From contig DIHU01000163.1 in NCBI GenBank assembly GCA_002420315.1, positions 16,317 through 27,196 on the forward strand: DNA of 10,880 nt, given 5' to 3'. The notes below the pieces were generated by a model that saw only the letters and a list, made by a program, of their open reading frames with translations, had not been told where the DNA came from and did not search any database. Of this stretch, positions 1 through 6,726 are shown piece after piece (the first letter of the stretch is position 1; every line of letters begins with the position of its first letter). The DNA is from Akkermansiaceae bacterium UBA5688. Its GTDB lineage: Bacteria > Verrucomicrobiota > Verrucomicrobiia > Verrucomicrobiales > Akkermansiaceae. The position numbers and the translations under genes were made by a program.

Positions 1-347
1 AGAGCTGCCATCTCATCGTGGTCAACGTTTTCGCCAGCGAGCGCTTCTTGCGCCCGTTTCATAGCCTCCTCGACTTGTGCCTCGTCAATCGCGTCTTCGC
101 CGATTGCCAAATCAATTAGGACCGACACTTTGTCGTCAGAAATTTCAACGAATCCTTCACCAACCGCAAGCTCTTCGATCTTACCATCCTTCTTGTAACG
201 GAGTTCTCCCGGAGAGAGTGGTGATACCAGAGCAGCGTGCATGTCCAAAACTCCCATTTCACCCTCGCTACCAGGAAGATAAACATCCTCAACGGTATCG
301 GAGAAAATTGTGTTCTCCGGAGTCACGATGTCGAGTTGGAAAGACAT
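1..347 (-). CDS. atpC: F1Fo ATP synthase subunit epsilon (partial, 3' end outside window)
   Basis: Epsilon subunit of the F1 central stalk. It binds gamma and the c-ring and in many bacteria restrains ATP hydrolysis. Reading from the ATG at 345-347 gives 115 complete codons beginning MSFQLDIVTPENTIFSD. The N-terminal beta-sandwich domain covers about residues 1-84, with the family segments YLPGSEGEMGVLDMHAALVS and LAVGEGFVEISDDKVSVL. The C-terminal helical region begins with the stretch DEAQVEEAMKRAQEAL. Families usually run 130-140 residues, so perhaps 15-25 residues lie beyond base 1. It follows atpD by 50 bases as the last gene of the operon seen here. The leader has no Shine-Dalgarno sequence (aacctctaaactcATG). 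No frameshift is visible. Confidence 0.96.
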   Translation of the reverse strand, partial: MSFQLDIVTPENTIFSDTVEDVYLPGSEGEMGVLDMHAALVSPLSPGELRYKKDGKIEELAVGEGFVEISDDKVSVLIDLAIGEDAIDEAQVEEAMKRAQEALAGENVDHDEMAA

Positions 348-397
348 GAGTTTAGAGGTTTAAATTCTAGAGTTGAAGAATGGATAGACAGGGCGAC

Positions 398-1864
398 TTA
401 CCCCTTATCGACTGAGTCGATACCCGCCTTCATATAAAAGTTAGACTCCGGAACACTATCATGCTTTCCATCGAGAATCTCAGCGAAACCTTTTACGGTA
501 TCCTCAATGGAGCAAAGCACCCCAGGAACGTTGGTGAAGACCTCTGCAACGTGGAAAGGCTGAGTCAAAAAACGTTGGATCTTACGAGCACGGAAAACTG
601 TGAGCTTGTCTTCGTCGGAGAGTTCGTCCATTCCGAGAATCGCGATAATATCTTGGAGATCTTTGTAGCGCTGAAGCACGAGCTGGACGCCACGAGCAAC
701 TTTATAATGATCTTCGCCAACGATCTCAGGAGCAAGCGCTGCTGACGTTGAAGCAAGAGGGTCCACCGCAGGGAAAAGAGCTTGCTCAGCAAGAGAACGC
801 TCAAGCACCACTGTTGCATCAAGGTGGGCAAAGGTGTTTGCAGGAGCAGGGTCAGTTAAGTCATCCGCAGGAACGTAAACAGCCTGAATGGAAGTAATTG
901 AACCCTTCTTAGTTGATGTGATTCGCTCCTGAAGTCCGGCCATCTCCTCGGAAAGAGTTGGCTGATAACCCACCGCCGAAGGCGTGCGGCCGAGAAGTGC
1001 GGAAACCTCGGAACCAGCCTGAGAGAAACGGAAAATATTGTCGACGAAGAGAAGAACGTCAGAATTGTCTTCGTCACGAAAGTGCTCAGCCATTGTGAGA
1101 GCAGAGAGTGCGACACGAAGACGGGCGCCCGGAGGCTCGTTCATCTGGCCGTAACAAAGTGCCACTTTGGACCCATCGGCAAGAACGGGATTACCATTCT
1201 CATCAATCTTGGGATGCCCATTTGAATCTTTTTCGCAGGAAATAACGCCGGACTCGATCATTTCCCAGTAAAGATCGTTACCCTCACGAGTTCGCTCACC
1301 CACACCAGCAAAAACGGAATAACCACCGTGCGCCTTTGCGATGTTGTTAATGAGCTCCATAATAACCACGGTCTTACCCACACCAGCACCACCAAACATA
1401 CCACCCTTACCACCTTTAAGGAGAGGACAAATCAGGTCGATGACCTTAATTCCAGTCGGGAGAACCTCGGCTGAAGAAGCCTGCTCTTCGAGAGTGGGAG
1501 CCGCGCGGTGAATCGGAGAACGCTTATTCTCGTCTTCGAGATCCAATGCATTTTCATCCACTACATCACCAGTCACGTTAAAAATACGACCAAGAATTTG
1601 CTTACCAACAGGAACCGCAATCGGCTGCCCAGTGTCGGCGACACTTAAGCCTCGCTTGAGTCCTTCCGTGGTACTCATCGCAACTCCGCGAACCCAGCCG
1701 TCACCGAGGTGCTGCTGAACTTCGAGAACGAGCTTGGTATCTTCTCCGAAGAGTTGGTAGTTCACTTCGAGGGCATTGTAGATTTCTGGCAGTTGGTCGG
1801 CGGCCGAGAAGTCAACGTCAACGACGGCGCCGATGACCTGAACGATAGTTCCTTGGTTACTCAT
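398..1864 (-). CDS. atpD: F1Fo ATP synthase subunit beta (catalytic)
   Basis: Catalytic subunit of the F1 head, 488 residues, forming the ATP-making sites with alpha. Visible motifs: P-loop GGAGVGKT at 158-165; catalytic glutamate E190 in GVGERTREGND; YGQMNEPPGARLRVALS from 238; Walker B VLLFVDNIFRF with the aspartate at about 275; DELSDED at 413-419; and the adenine-pocket region FRARKIQRFLTQPF. Between SGVI and SKVALCYGQ (about residues 210-231) there is a hydrophilic insertion of roughly 20 residues compared with short versions such as that of E. coli. The start is placed at MSNQGTIVQVIGAVVDVDF because the family begins there. An in-frame GTG at 1921 would add 19 residues unlike the family and overlap the atpG stop. 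It lies 53 bases after atpG. The leader contains no G in the 20 bases before ATG. Confidence 0.98.
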   Translation of the reverse strand: MSNQGTIVQVIGAVVDVDFSAADQLPEIYNALEVNYQLFGEDTKLVLEVQQHLGDGWVRGVAMSTTEGLKRGLSVADTGQPIAVPVGKQILGRIFNVTGDVVDENALDLEDENKRSPIHRAAPTLEEQASSAEVLPTGIKVIDLICPLLKGGKGGMFGGAGVGKTVVIMELINNIAKAHGGYSVFAGVGERTREGNDLYWEMIESGVISCEKDSNGHPKIDENGNPVLADGSKVALCYGQMNEPPGARLRVALSALTMAEHFRDEDNSDVLLFVDNIFRFSQAGSEVSALLGRTPSAVGYQPTLSEEMAGLQERITSTKKGSITSIQAVYVPADDLTDPAPANTFAHLDATVVLERSLAEQALFPAVDPLASTSAALAPEIVGEDHYKVARGVQLVLQRYKDLQDIIAILGMDELSDEDKLTVFRARKIQRFLTQPFHVAEVFTNVPGVLCSIEDTVKGFAEILDGKHDSVPESNFYMKAGIDSVDKG

Positions 1865-1917
1865 GGTGGGAAAGTTGTGAGATTGATGTGGTTCGTTTAG
1901 AAAAATAAGTGAATGGA

Positions 1918-2814
1918 TCACTCCATAGCCTTCATGGCAGTCGTGATTTCGAGAAGTTCAGCAGTGATTGCAGCTTGACGAGCCTTGTTATATTCAAGGG
2001 TCAATTCTTTGACCATCTTATTGGCGTTGTCAGTAGCCGCCTTCATGGCAACCATTCGGGAAGAATGCTCGGAAGCGCGTGCTTCAACCAGCATTTGGTA
2101 AATCTGGAAATTGACGTAAAGGGGGAGAAGTTTATCGAGAACGCCCTCAGCGCTCGGTTCGAATTCATACGGGGTATTTGTCGCAGCCTCAACGTCAGTC
2201 TCGCCGATCTGTTCCTTCCCGACACCCTCGTAGTCCTGCTTTTCAGCTAGAGAATCAGCTTGGATTGGCAAGAGTTGGCTAACGTGAGGAGTCTGAGTCA
2301 AAGTGCTAACAAAATTATTGAAAGCAACCGTGATTTTGTCGTACTCACCGCTGAGAAATTGATCGGTGAGAAATTTTGCGATGGGTTTAGCATCGTTGAA
2401 AGGAACAGGATCTTCGACTTCCCAGTCCGTGACAATTTTACCGCCGCTCTTCGCGATAGACTGACGAAGTTTTTTACCAACTGTCACGTATTCGGCGCCA
2501 TCAGAAGCTGTCGCGCGGACTTTTTTGAGAAGGTTGGTATTAAGGCCGCCACAAAGTCCCCGTTGGGTTGAAATCACGAACATCAATTCCTTGCCTCCTT
2601 CACGCTGAGCAAGGAGAGGGTGGGAATCTTCCTGCGTGTTATCCTTGAGGTTGACCAAAACCTTATTGAGCTTATCGGCGTAGCCACGACCAGCAAGGGC
2701 CTGGTCTTGGGCTTTCTTCATCTTCGCAGCAGCAACCAACTCCATCGCTTTTGTAATCTGCGAGGTGCTCTTAACCGATTTGATACGGCGACGGATGTCA
2801 CGAAGGTTAGCCAT
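1918..2814 (-). CDS. atpG: F1Fo ATP synthase subunit gamma
   Basis: Central rotor shaft, 298 residues, which couples c-ring rotation to the catalytic sites. The N-terminal coiled-coil helix starts MANLRDIRRRIKSVKSTSQI and continues TKAMELVAAAKMKKAQ. The Rossmann-like core has the family signature QRGLCGGLN at 84-92. The C-terminal helix ends with ARQAAITAELLEI at about 278-290, the region that enters the alpha3beta3 hexamer. It is slightly longer than the E. coli protein (about 287). The extra length is probably in the acidic stretch around residues 195-225, which contains GVGKEQIGETDVEAATNTPY. It lies 52 bases downstream of atpA and 53 bases upstream of atpD. No Shine-Dalgarno is present; the 20 bases before ATG contain no G. 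No defect is seen. Confidence 0.97.
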   Translation of the reverse strand: MANLRDIRRRIKSVKSTSQITKAMELVAAAKMKKAQDQALAGRGYADKLNKVLVNLKDNTQEDSHPLLAQREGGKELMFVISTQRGLCGGLNTNLLKKVRATASDGAEYVTVGKKLRQSIAKSGGKIVTDWEVEDPVPFNDAKPIAKFLTDQFLSGEYDKITVAFNNFVSTLTQTPHVSQLLPIQADSLAEKQDYEGVGKEQIGETDVEAATNTPYEFEPSAEGVLDKLLPLYVNFQIYQMLVEARASEHSSRMVAMKAATDNANKMVKELTLEYNKARQAAITAELLEITTAMKAME

Positions 2815-2866
2815 TTGAGAGGTTGAAGATTGAAGTGTTCAGTTTACCGCAGGGAGATCTTCATAC

Positions 2867-4399
2867 TTATTTCCAAGAACCCTTGAAGTCTTCGAGGGCA
2901 GTCTTGAGACCATCGTTAATTTCATCAGAAAGCGCTTTTTCGTCTGCGATTTTCTGAAGGAGGTCAGCCTTGCGAGTGGTGAAGAACTCCTCGAGAGCTG
3001 CTTGGCATTCCTCGACGCGTTCCACTTCGACATCGTCGAAATGACCATTTTGCATGGACCAGAGAACAGCGACCTCCATCTCCATGGAAAGAGGTGCGTA
3101 TTGGTTCTGCTTGAAGAGCTCAACGATGCGTTGGCCACGATTGATCTTGCCCTTGGTGGCATCATCGAGATCAGAACCAAACTGGGCGAATGCCTGGAGC
3201 TCGCGGAACTGGGCCAAATCGAGCTTAGTCGTTCCTGACACCTTCTTAACCGCCTTGGTCTGAGCCGCAGATCCCACACGGGACACCGAAAGACCAACGG
3301 AAATCGCAGGTCGAATGCCCTGATAGAAAAGATCAGTCTCAAGGAAAATCTGACCATCCGTGATAGAAATCACGTTGGTTGGGATATAAGCCGAAACGTC
3401 ACCCGCTTGAGTCTCGATGATTGGGAGCGCGGTTAGAGAGCCACCACCCTCCTTGTCGGAGAGACGAGCGGAACGCTCGAGGAGACGTGAATGAAGGTAG
3501 AAAACATCACCAGGATAAGCTTCACGACCAGATGGGCGTCGGAGAATCAGGGACACCTGACGATAAGCGACCGCCTGCTTGGAGAGATCATCAAAGACAA
3601 TGAGGACGTCCTTCCCTTGATCCATGAGATACTCAGCAAGAGCACATCCAGAGTAAGGAGCGAGAAACTGGTTCGTCGCGGAATCAGAAGCAGAGGCTGA
3701 GACGATCGTCGTGTTATCGAGAGCACCAGCATCTTCGAGAGTAGCCACCGTCCGAGCGATGTTTGACTGCTTCTGGCCAATCGCAACATAAATACAGTAA
3801 ACTGGCTTATGATCTTTAAGACGACCTTCAGCCGCAGCTTTATTTTGGTTGGCCTGTGAAATGATGGTATCGATTGCGATAGTCGTTTTTCCAGTGGAGC
3901 GGTCACCAATGATGAGCTCACGCTGGCCACGGCCGATCGGAATCATCGCATCGATCGCTGCGATACCAGTCTGGAGAGGAACCGAAACTGATTTCCGCTT
4001 AATAATACCAGGCGCGATCTTTTCGACAGGATATTGATCCGCAGCGCTAACATCGCCTTTTCCGTCAATCGGCTCACCAAGAGTGTTGACAACACGCCCG
4101 AGGAAATTTTCACCAACCGGAATCGAAAGGAGCTTACCAGTCGCTTTGCACTCCATGCCTTCGGTGATGTGCTTTCCGTCACCGAGGAACACAACCCCGA
4201 CTTCACCTTCCTCAAGATTAAGGGCGAGTCCGGTGAGTCCGCCGGGAAATTCGATCATCTCGTTCAGCTGGGCGTCGCTGAGTCCTTCGACCTTAGCGAC
4301 TCCGTCACCGGTTTCGCGGACAATGCCGATATTGGTTTTTTCAACGGACGTTGAGACGTTCGCGATTTGGGCTTCCAGTTCCTGGAGAATGCTGCTCAT
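2867..4399 (-). CDS. atpA: F1Fo ATP synthase subunit alpha
   Basis: Non-catalytic nucleotide-binding subunit of the F1 head, 510 residues. It begins MSSILQELEAQIANVSTSVE, the delta-binding N-terminal helix typical of the family, which supports this ATG. The P-loop is GDRSTGKT at 165-172, where the usual form is GDRQTGKT, so the conserved glutamine is serine at 168. After it, between IISQ and CIYVAIGQK, there are about 17 residues where E. coli has about 6; an insertion here resembles that of alphaproteobacterial and mitochondrial alpha. Walker B is VLIVFDDLSKQAVAYR (about 265-280). The arginine finger is R374 in SVSRVGSAAQ. It follows atpH by 45 bases and precedes atpG by 52. The leader is pyrimidine-rich and without a Shine-Dalgarno site. 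Confidence 0.98.
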   Translation of the reverse strand: MSSILQELEAQIANVSTSVEKTNIGIVRETGDGVAKVEGLSDAQLNEMIEFPGGLTGLALNLEEGEVGVVFLGDGKHITEGMECKATGKLLSIPVGENFLGRVVNTLGEPIDGKGDVSAADQYPVEKIAPGIIKRKSVSVPLQTGIAAIDAMIPIGRGQRELIIGDRSTGKTTIAIDTIISQANQNKAAAEGRLKDHKPVYCIYVAIGQKQSNIARTVATLEDAGALDNTTIVSASASDSATNQFLAPYSGCALAEYLMDQGKDVLIVFDDLSKQAVAYRQVSLILRRPSGREAYPGDVFYLHSRLLERSARLSDKEGGGSLTALPIIETQAGDVSAYIPTNVISITDGQIFLETDLFYQGIRPAISVGLSVSRVGSAAQTKAVKKVSGTTKLDLAQFRELQAFAQFGSDLDDATKGKINRGQRIVELFKQNQYAPLSMEMEVAVLWSMQNGHFDDVEVERVEECQAALEEFFTTRKADLLQKIADEKALSDEINDGLKTALEDFKGSWK

Positions 4400-4444
4400 G
4401 ACAAGTATTGGTGAAAGAGTGGGTGAAAAGAGAGAGAAAGATGA

Positions 4445-4837
4445 TTATAGAGATTCTTGGAGACGCTCGAGACGCGCTTTAACCGAGCCATCGAAAAGAT
4501 CATTTCCGACTCGGATGCGCATGCCGCCGAGTAATTCGGGATTCACTTTGAAGTCAAAGTTAAGATCGTCGCTATATTGGCTACAAAGTGATTTCTTGAC
4601 CTTGCTATAGGTCGCTTTGTTTATATCGACGGCACTTTCGACTGTGACTTGTTTCTCTGCCATTTCTGCGCGGACGAGACGTCGGAGGGCCTGAAGGGTG
4701 CCGCGGTAGTCACGTGGCTTGTCAGCGGCCAGCTTCTTGATAGCTGTCTTCAAGTGCTTCTCATTCAGCTGTCCGCCCTTCGAACAGAGGCGAAAAATGC
4801 GACGAGCTGTGCTCTGTGCAACCTTGGAAACTTTCAT
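4445..4837 (-). CDS. atpH: F1Fo ATP synthase subunit delta, shortened
   Basis: Delta (OSCP) subunit linking the b stalk to the top of F1. The product is only 130 residues against about 177-180 in the usual family. The C-terminal domain looks complete: EKQVTVESAVDINKATYSKV, then VNPELLGGMRIRVGNDLFDG and SVKARLERLQESL, which matches the usual ending (GG.R...GD...DGS...RL..L). The N-terminal helical domain is reduced to about 65 residues (MKVSKVAQSTARRIFRLCSK onward) instead of about 105. The frame stays open upstream, inside the end of atpF, but that translation is proline/serine-rich and unlike delta, so the ATG at 4837 is kept. It sits 22 bases after atpF. No frameshift explanation was found. 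Confidence 0.9.
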   Translation of the reverse strand: MKVSKVAQSTARRIFRLCSKGGQLNEKHLKTAIKKLAADKPRDYRGTLQALRRLVRAEMAEKQVTVESAVDINKATYSKVKKSLCSQYSDDLNFDFKVNPELLGGMRIRVGNDLFDGSVKARLERLQESL

Positions 4838-4859
4838 CGTCGGATTGGAATGGGAAAAT

Positions 4860-5423
4860 CTAGCTAAGGCTCGAAACGGCTTCGTCGTTGATCCGCTTCT
4901 GGTCTGCCGCGTTGAGTTCCTTACCCACGACCTGGCTGGTGGTAGCGACGACGAGACGGCCAAATTCCTGCTTAAGCTCGGCGGCCATGGCGGCACGCTC
5001 GGCACGGGCGGCCTCCTGGGCCTTGTTAAGAATAGTTTGAGCTTGGGCGACAGCCTCCTGGGCTTTCTGTTCGCTAAGTGCGGTGACGCTGTCCCTTGCC
5101 TCCGTAATCATGCGCTTGGCGTCGATATTGGCCTTTTCAAGAAGAGCCGCCTTTTGGGCTTCGCTCTCTTCGAGTTGTTTTTCAATTTCGAGAAGCTTTG
5201 CCTCTCCGTCTTCGATCCGCTGTTTACGTTGCTCAAGCATTTCCATCACTGGTCCATAGGCAAACTTCTTGAGCAAGAAACAGACAATAAGAAATGCAAC
5301 GAGCTGGGAGATAAAGAGACTCCAGTGAAGACCAAATTTGTCGACAATCTTTTCCACGGGTCCTTGATTGGCAACTTCGGTAGTCGCATCGGTTGCTGCC
5401 AGAATGAATGCTGAGACAGTCAT
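4860..5423 (-). CDS. atpF: F1Fo ATP synthase subunit b
   Basis: Peripheral stalk subunit, 187 residues. A single transmembrane helix lies at about 31-51 (GLHWSLFISQLVAFLIVCFL), followed by the usual FAYGPVMEMLEQRKQRIEDG. From about residue 70 to 165 there is a long charged, alanine-rich coiled coil. The C-terminus (VATTSQVVGKELNAADQKR) is the delta-contacting part. Compared with E. coli b there is an N-terminal extension of about 25 residues before the membrane helix, MTVSAFILAATDATTEVANQ. No later methionine would remove it, since the next is at residue 60. It is 103 bases downstream of atpE, the longest gap inside the operon, and that gap holds a strong hairpin. Only one b gene is present, so no b/b' pair. 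Confidence 0.96.
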   Translation of the reverse strand: MTVSAFILAATDATTEVANQGPVEKIVDKFGLHWSLFISQLVAFLIVCFLLKKFAYGPVMEMLEQRKQRIEDGEAKLLEIEKQLEESEAQKAALLEKANIDAKRMITEARDSVTALSEQKAQEAVAQAQTILNKAQEAARAERAAMAAELKQEFGRLVVATTSQVVGKELNAADQKRINDEAVSSLS

Positions 5424-5477
5424 AGTTGAACGGATAGTTTAGAATTGGTGGGCCCTTGGAGGAAAATTTATGAGGAA

Positions 5478-5517
5478 TTGCTGGCCCGAGATATCTTAAA
5501 AAATCCCGGGCCAGCGA
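5478..5517 (-). other. intercistronic mRNA hairpin between atpE and atpF
   Basis: Inverted repeat in the atpE-atpF gap. Arms GCTGGCCCG (5480-5488) and CGGGCCAGC (5507-5515) are perfect complements. One further G-U and one A-U pair extend the stem to 11 pairs, around an 18-base A/T-rich loop that includes the palindrome AGATATCT. In the minus-strand transcript the stem starts about 10 bases after the atpE stop. No U-run follows it, so it does not look like a simple intrinsic terminator. A role in protecting the 3' end of upstream atpBE message, or in processing or attenuation, is inferred. Confidence 0.65.
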
Positions 5518-5526
5518 ATCTATTAA

Positions 5527-5745
5527 TTAGACGAGGAAGATCGCGAAGAATACGATTCCCTCAATCAGAGCCGCGAGGATGATGGAAATCTTAAGGATGT
5601 CAGCACCGGCACCAGGGTTGCGTCCGGTGGCTTCGGCTGCTTTCATTCCTACGAGCCCCACACCGATACCGGAGCCAGCGGCTGCGAGACCAACGTGAAA
5701 CTTGCCTTCGAGGGCTGCGAGGAGGAACATGAGTAGTTCTGTCAT
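5527..5745 (-). CDS. atpE: F1Fo ATP synthase subunit c (proteolipid)
   Basis: The c-ring subunit, 72 residues, a hairpin of two membrane helices. Helix 1 holds the alternating-glycine packing motif GSGIGVG (G24, G26, G28, G30). The polar loop is ATGRNPGA (about 39-46), with the usual R-x-P. The ion-carrying carboxylate is E62 in AALIEGIVFF. The sodium ligands known from Ilyobacter tartaricus are absent: the helix 1 glutamine position is valine (V29), and the residue after the glutamate is glycine rather than serine or threonine. Proton coupling is therefore predicted. The start MTELLMFLLAALEGKFHVGL is chosen because an earlier in-frame start at 5784 would add 13 polar residues unlike the family. 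The leader is A/C-rich (aaccaaaataagaaaATG) with no Shine-Dalgarno site. Confidence 0.97.
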   Translation of the reverse strand: MTELLMFLLAALEGKFHVGLAAAGSGIGVGLVGMKAAEATGRNPGAGADILKISIILAALIEGIVFFAIFLV

Positions 5746-5798
5746 TTTCTTATTTTGGTTTGGTTTTGGGATCCCGGCATCCACACTTGTCTAGGCAT
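5742..5798 (-). other. possible 18-codon leader ORF overlapping the atpE start
   Basis: An ATG at 5796-5798 opens an 18-codon frame, MPRQVWMPGSQNQTKIRK. Its TGA (5742-5744) overlaps the atpE ATG in an ATGA arrangement, the geometry of translational coupling. A TAGGA lies only two bases ahead of its ATG, too close for a normal ribosome site. It could be chance. The peptide has no recognisable family. Confidence 0.25.
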
Positions 5799-5826
5799 GG
5801 TCCTACCGGAAGATTGTGTATAAATA

Positions 5827-6726
5827 CTAATGGGCGTGTTCGTCATCATGTTCGTGTTCGCAAATCAAGCGAAGGAAGACCGCGCAAAGAAGAGTGAAAA
5901 CCAAGGCTTGAATCAGACCCACGAGCAATTCAAGAAAATAAAACGGAAGAGCAGCCAGCCATTTCAGAGCATCGATCGGAACAATGTTCATGATTGACTC
6001 CAGCATGTTTTCGCCAGCATAAATGTTGCCGTATAGTCGGAACATCAGAGCAACTGGCCGGAAGGCGATCGAAGCCACCTCAATCAGGCCTACGAACAAG
6101 AAGACCACGATCATTCCTACCAACATCACGCCTTGAAACTTTCCTTTTGGAGCAAAAATGTGAGCGAAAAACTCTTTCACGCTTGTTTCAGTGATCGCCC
6201 AATAAAACCAGAGAAGAGCAAAAGCAATCGCCATGGCGGAGGTCATATTAAGGTCGGCGTTTGCCCCTCTGAGGAGTGGAGTAAAAGTATCTCCTGGGTA
6301 AGGATTCCCGTCAGGAGTCACGTTGGAGAATCCAATCGTTCCAACTCCGGGAATCAAGCCCATCCAATTGGAGAAGAGAATCATGATGAAGAGGGTCCCA
6401 AAAAACCAAAAAGTGCGCTTGGCGAGAGATTCACCGAGGACACCACTCATGAAATCAATCAGGCTCTCAAGAATCCACTCGACGGCGTTTTGGAGGCGAC
6501 TTGGAACCAAGGTGACCTTTTTGGTAGCCAACTGGGCCACTACTATCAGGAAAACCGCAACAATGAGCATCATCAGGGTCGAGTTGGTGAATTTGAACCA
6601 ACCAAGCTCAAAGAGCACTTCGGCACTCGCCGGAAGATGGTCGTGGCCTTCGGCTGCCATTACGCACGGAGAAGAACCAAACAGCACTACGGAAATCAGG
6701 GTGAAAAATCGGATGAACGAAAACAT
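5827..6726 (-). CDS. atpB: F1Fo ATP synthase subunit a
   Basis: Membrane stator subunit forming the two proton half-channels, 299 residues, longer than the usual 240-270. It opens with a signal-peptide-like segment (MFSFIRFFTLISVVLFGSSP) and a likely cleavage after VMA at about residue 23, followed by EGHDHLP. Conserved elements: FSNWMGLIPG (118-127); the essential arginine R230 in FRLYGNIYAGE, with N234 and E239 at the spacing of E. coli R210/N214/E219; and Q273 in LVGLIQALVFTLL. The C-terminus is EHEHDDEHAH, rich in His and acidic residues. The start is placed at MFSF because a TTG at 6780 would put 18 hydrophilic residues before the signal peptide. It is the first gene of the operon; no atpI or atpZ precedes it. 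Confidence 0.96.
   Translation of the reverse strand: MFSFIRFFTLISVVLFGSSPCVMAAEGHDHLPASAEVLFELGWFKFTNSTLMMLIVAVFLIVVAQLATKKVTLVPSRLQNAVEWILESLIDFMSGVLGESLAKRTFWFFGTLFIMILFSNWMGLIPGVGTIGFSNVTPDGNPYPGDTFTPLLRGANADLNMTSAMAIAFALLWFYWAITETSVKEFFAHIFAPKGKFQGVMLVGMIVVFLFVGLIEVASIAFRPVALMFRLYGNIYAGENMLESIMNIVPIDALKWLAALPFYFLELLVGLIQALVFTLLCAVFLRLICEHEHDDEHAH

Noticed and set aside
1865..1921. GTG start at 1921 extending AtpD by 19 residues
   Set aside because: The extra residues are unlike any beta N-terminus and the frame would overlap the atpG stop; MSNQGTIVQVIG fits the family start.
4838..5005. Upstream extension of atpH into atpF to restore normal delta length
   Set aside because: The translation is Pro/Ser/Arg-rich and lacks the helical delta pattern; that sequence is already read as atpF in another frame.
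4719..5414. Long plus-strand open frame (about 231 codons) over atpF and atpH
   Set aside because: It is antisense to two clear ATP synthase genes, its product resembles no family, and its length reflects codon bias of the opposite strand.
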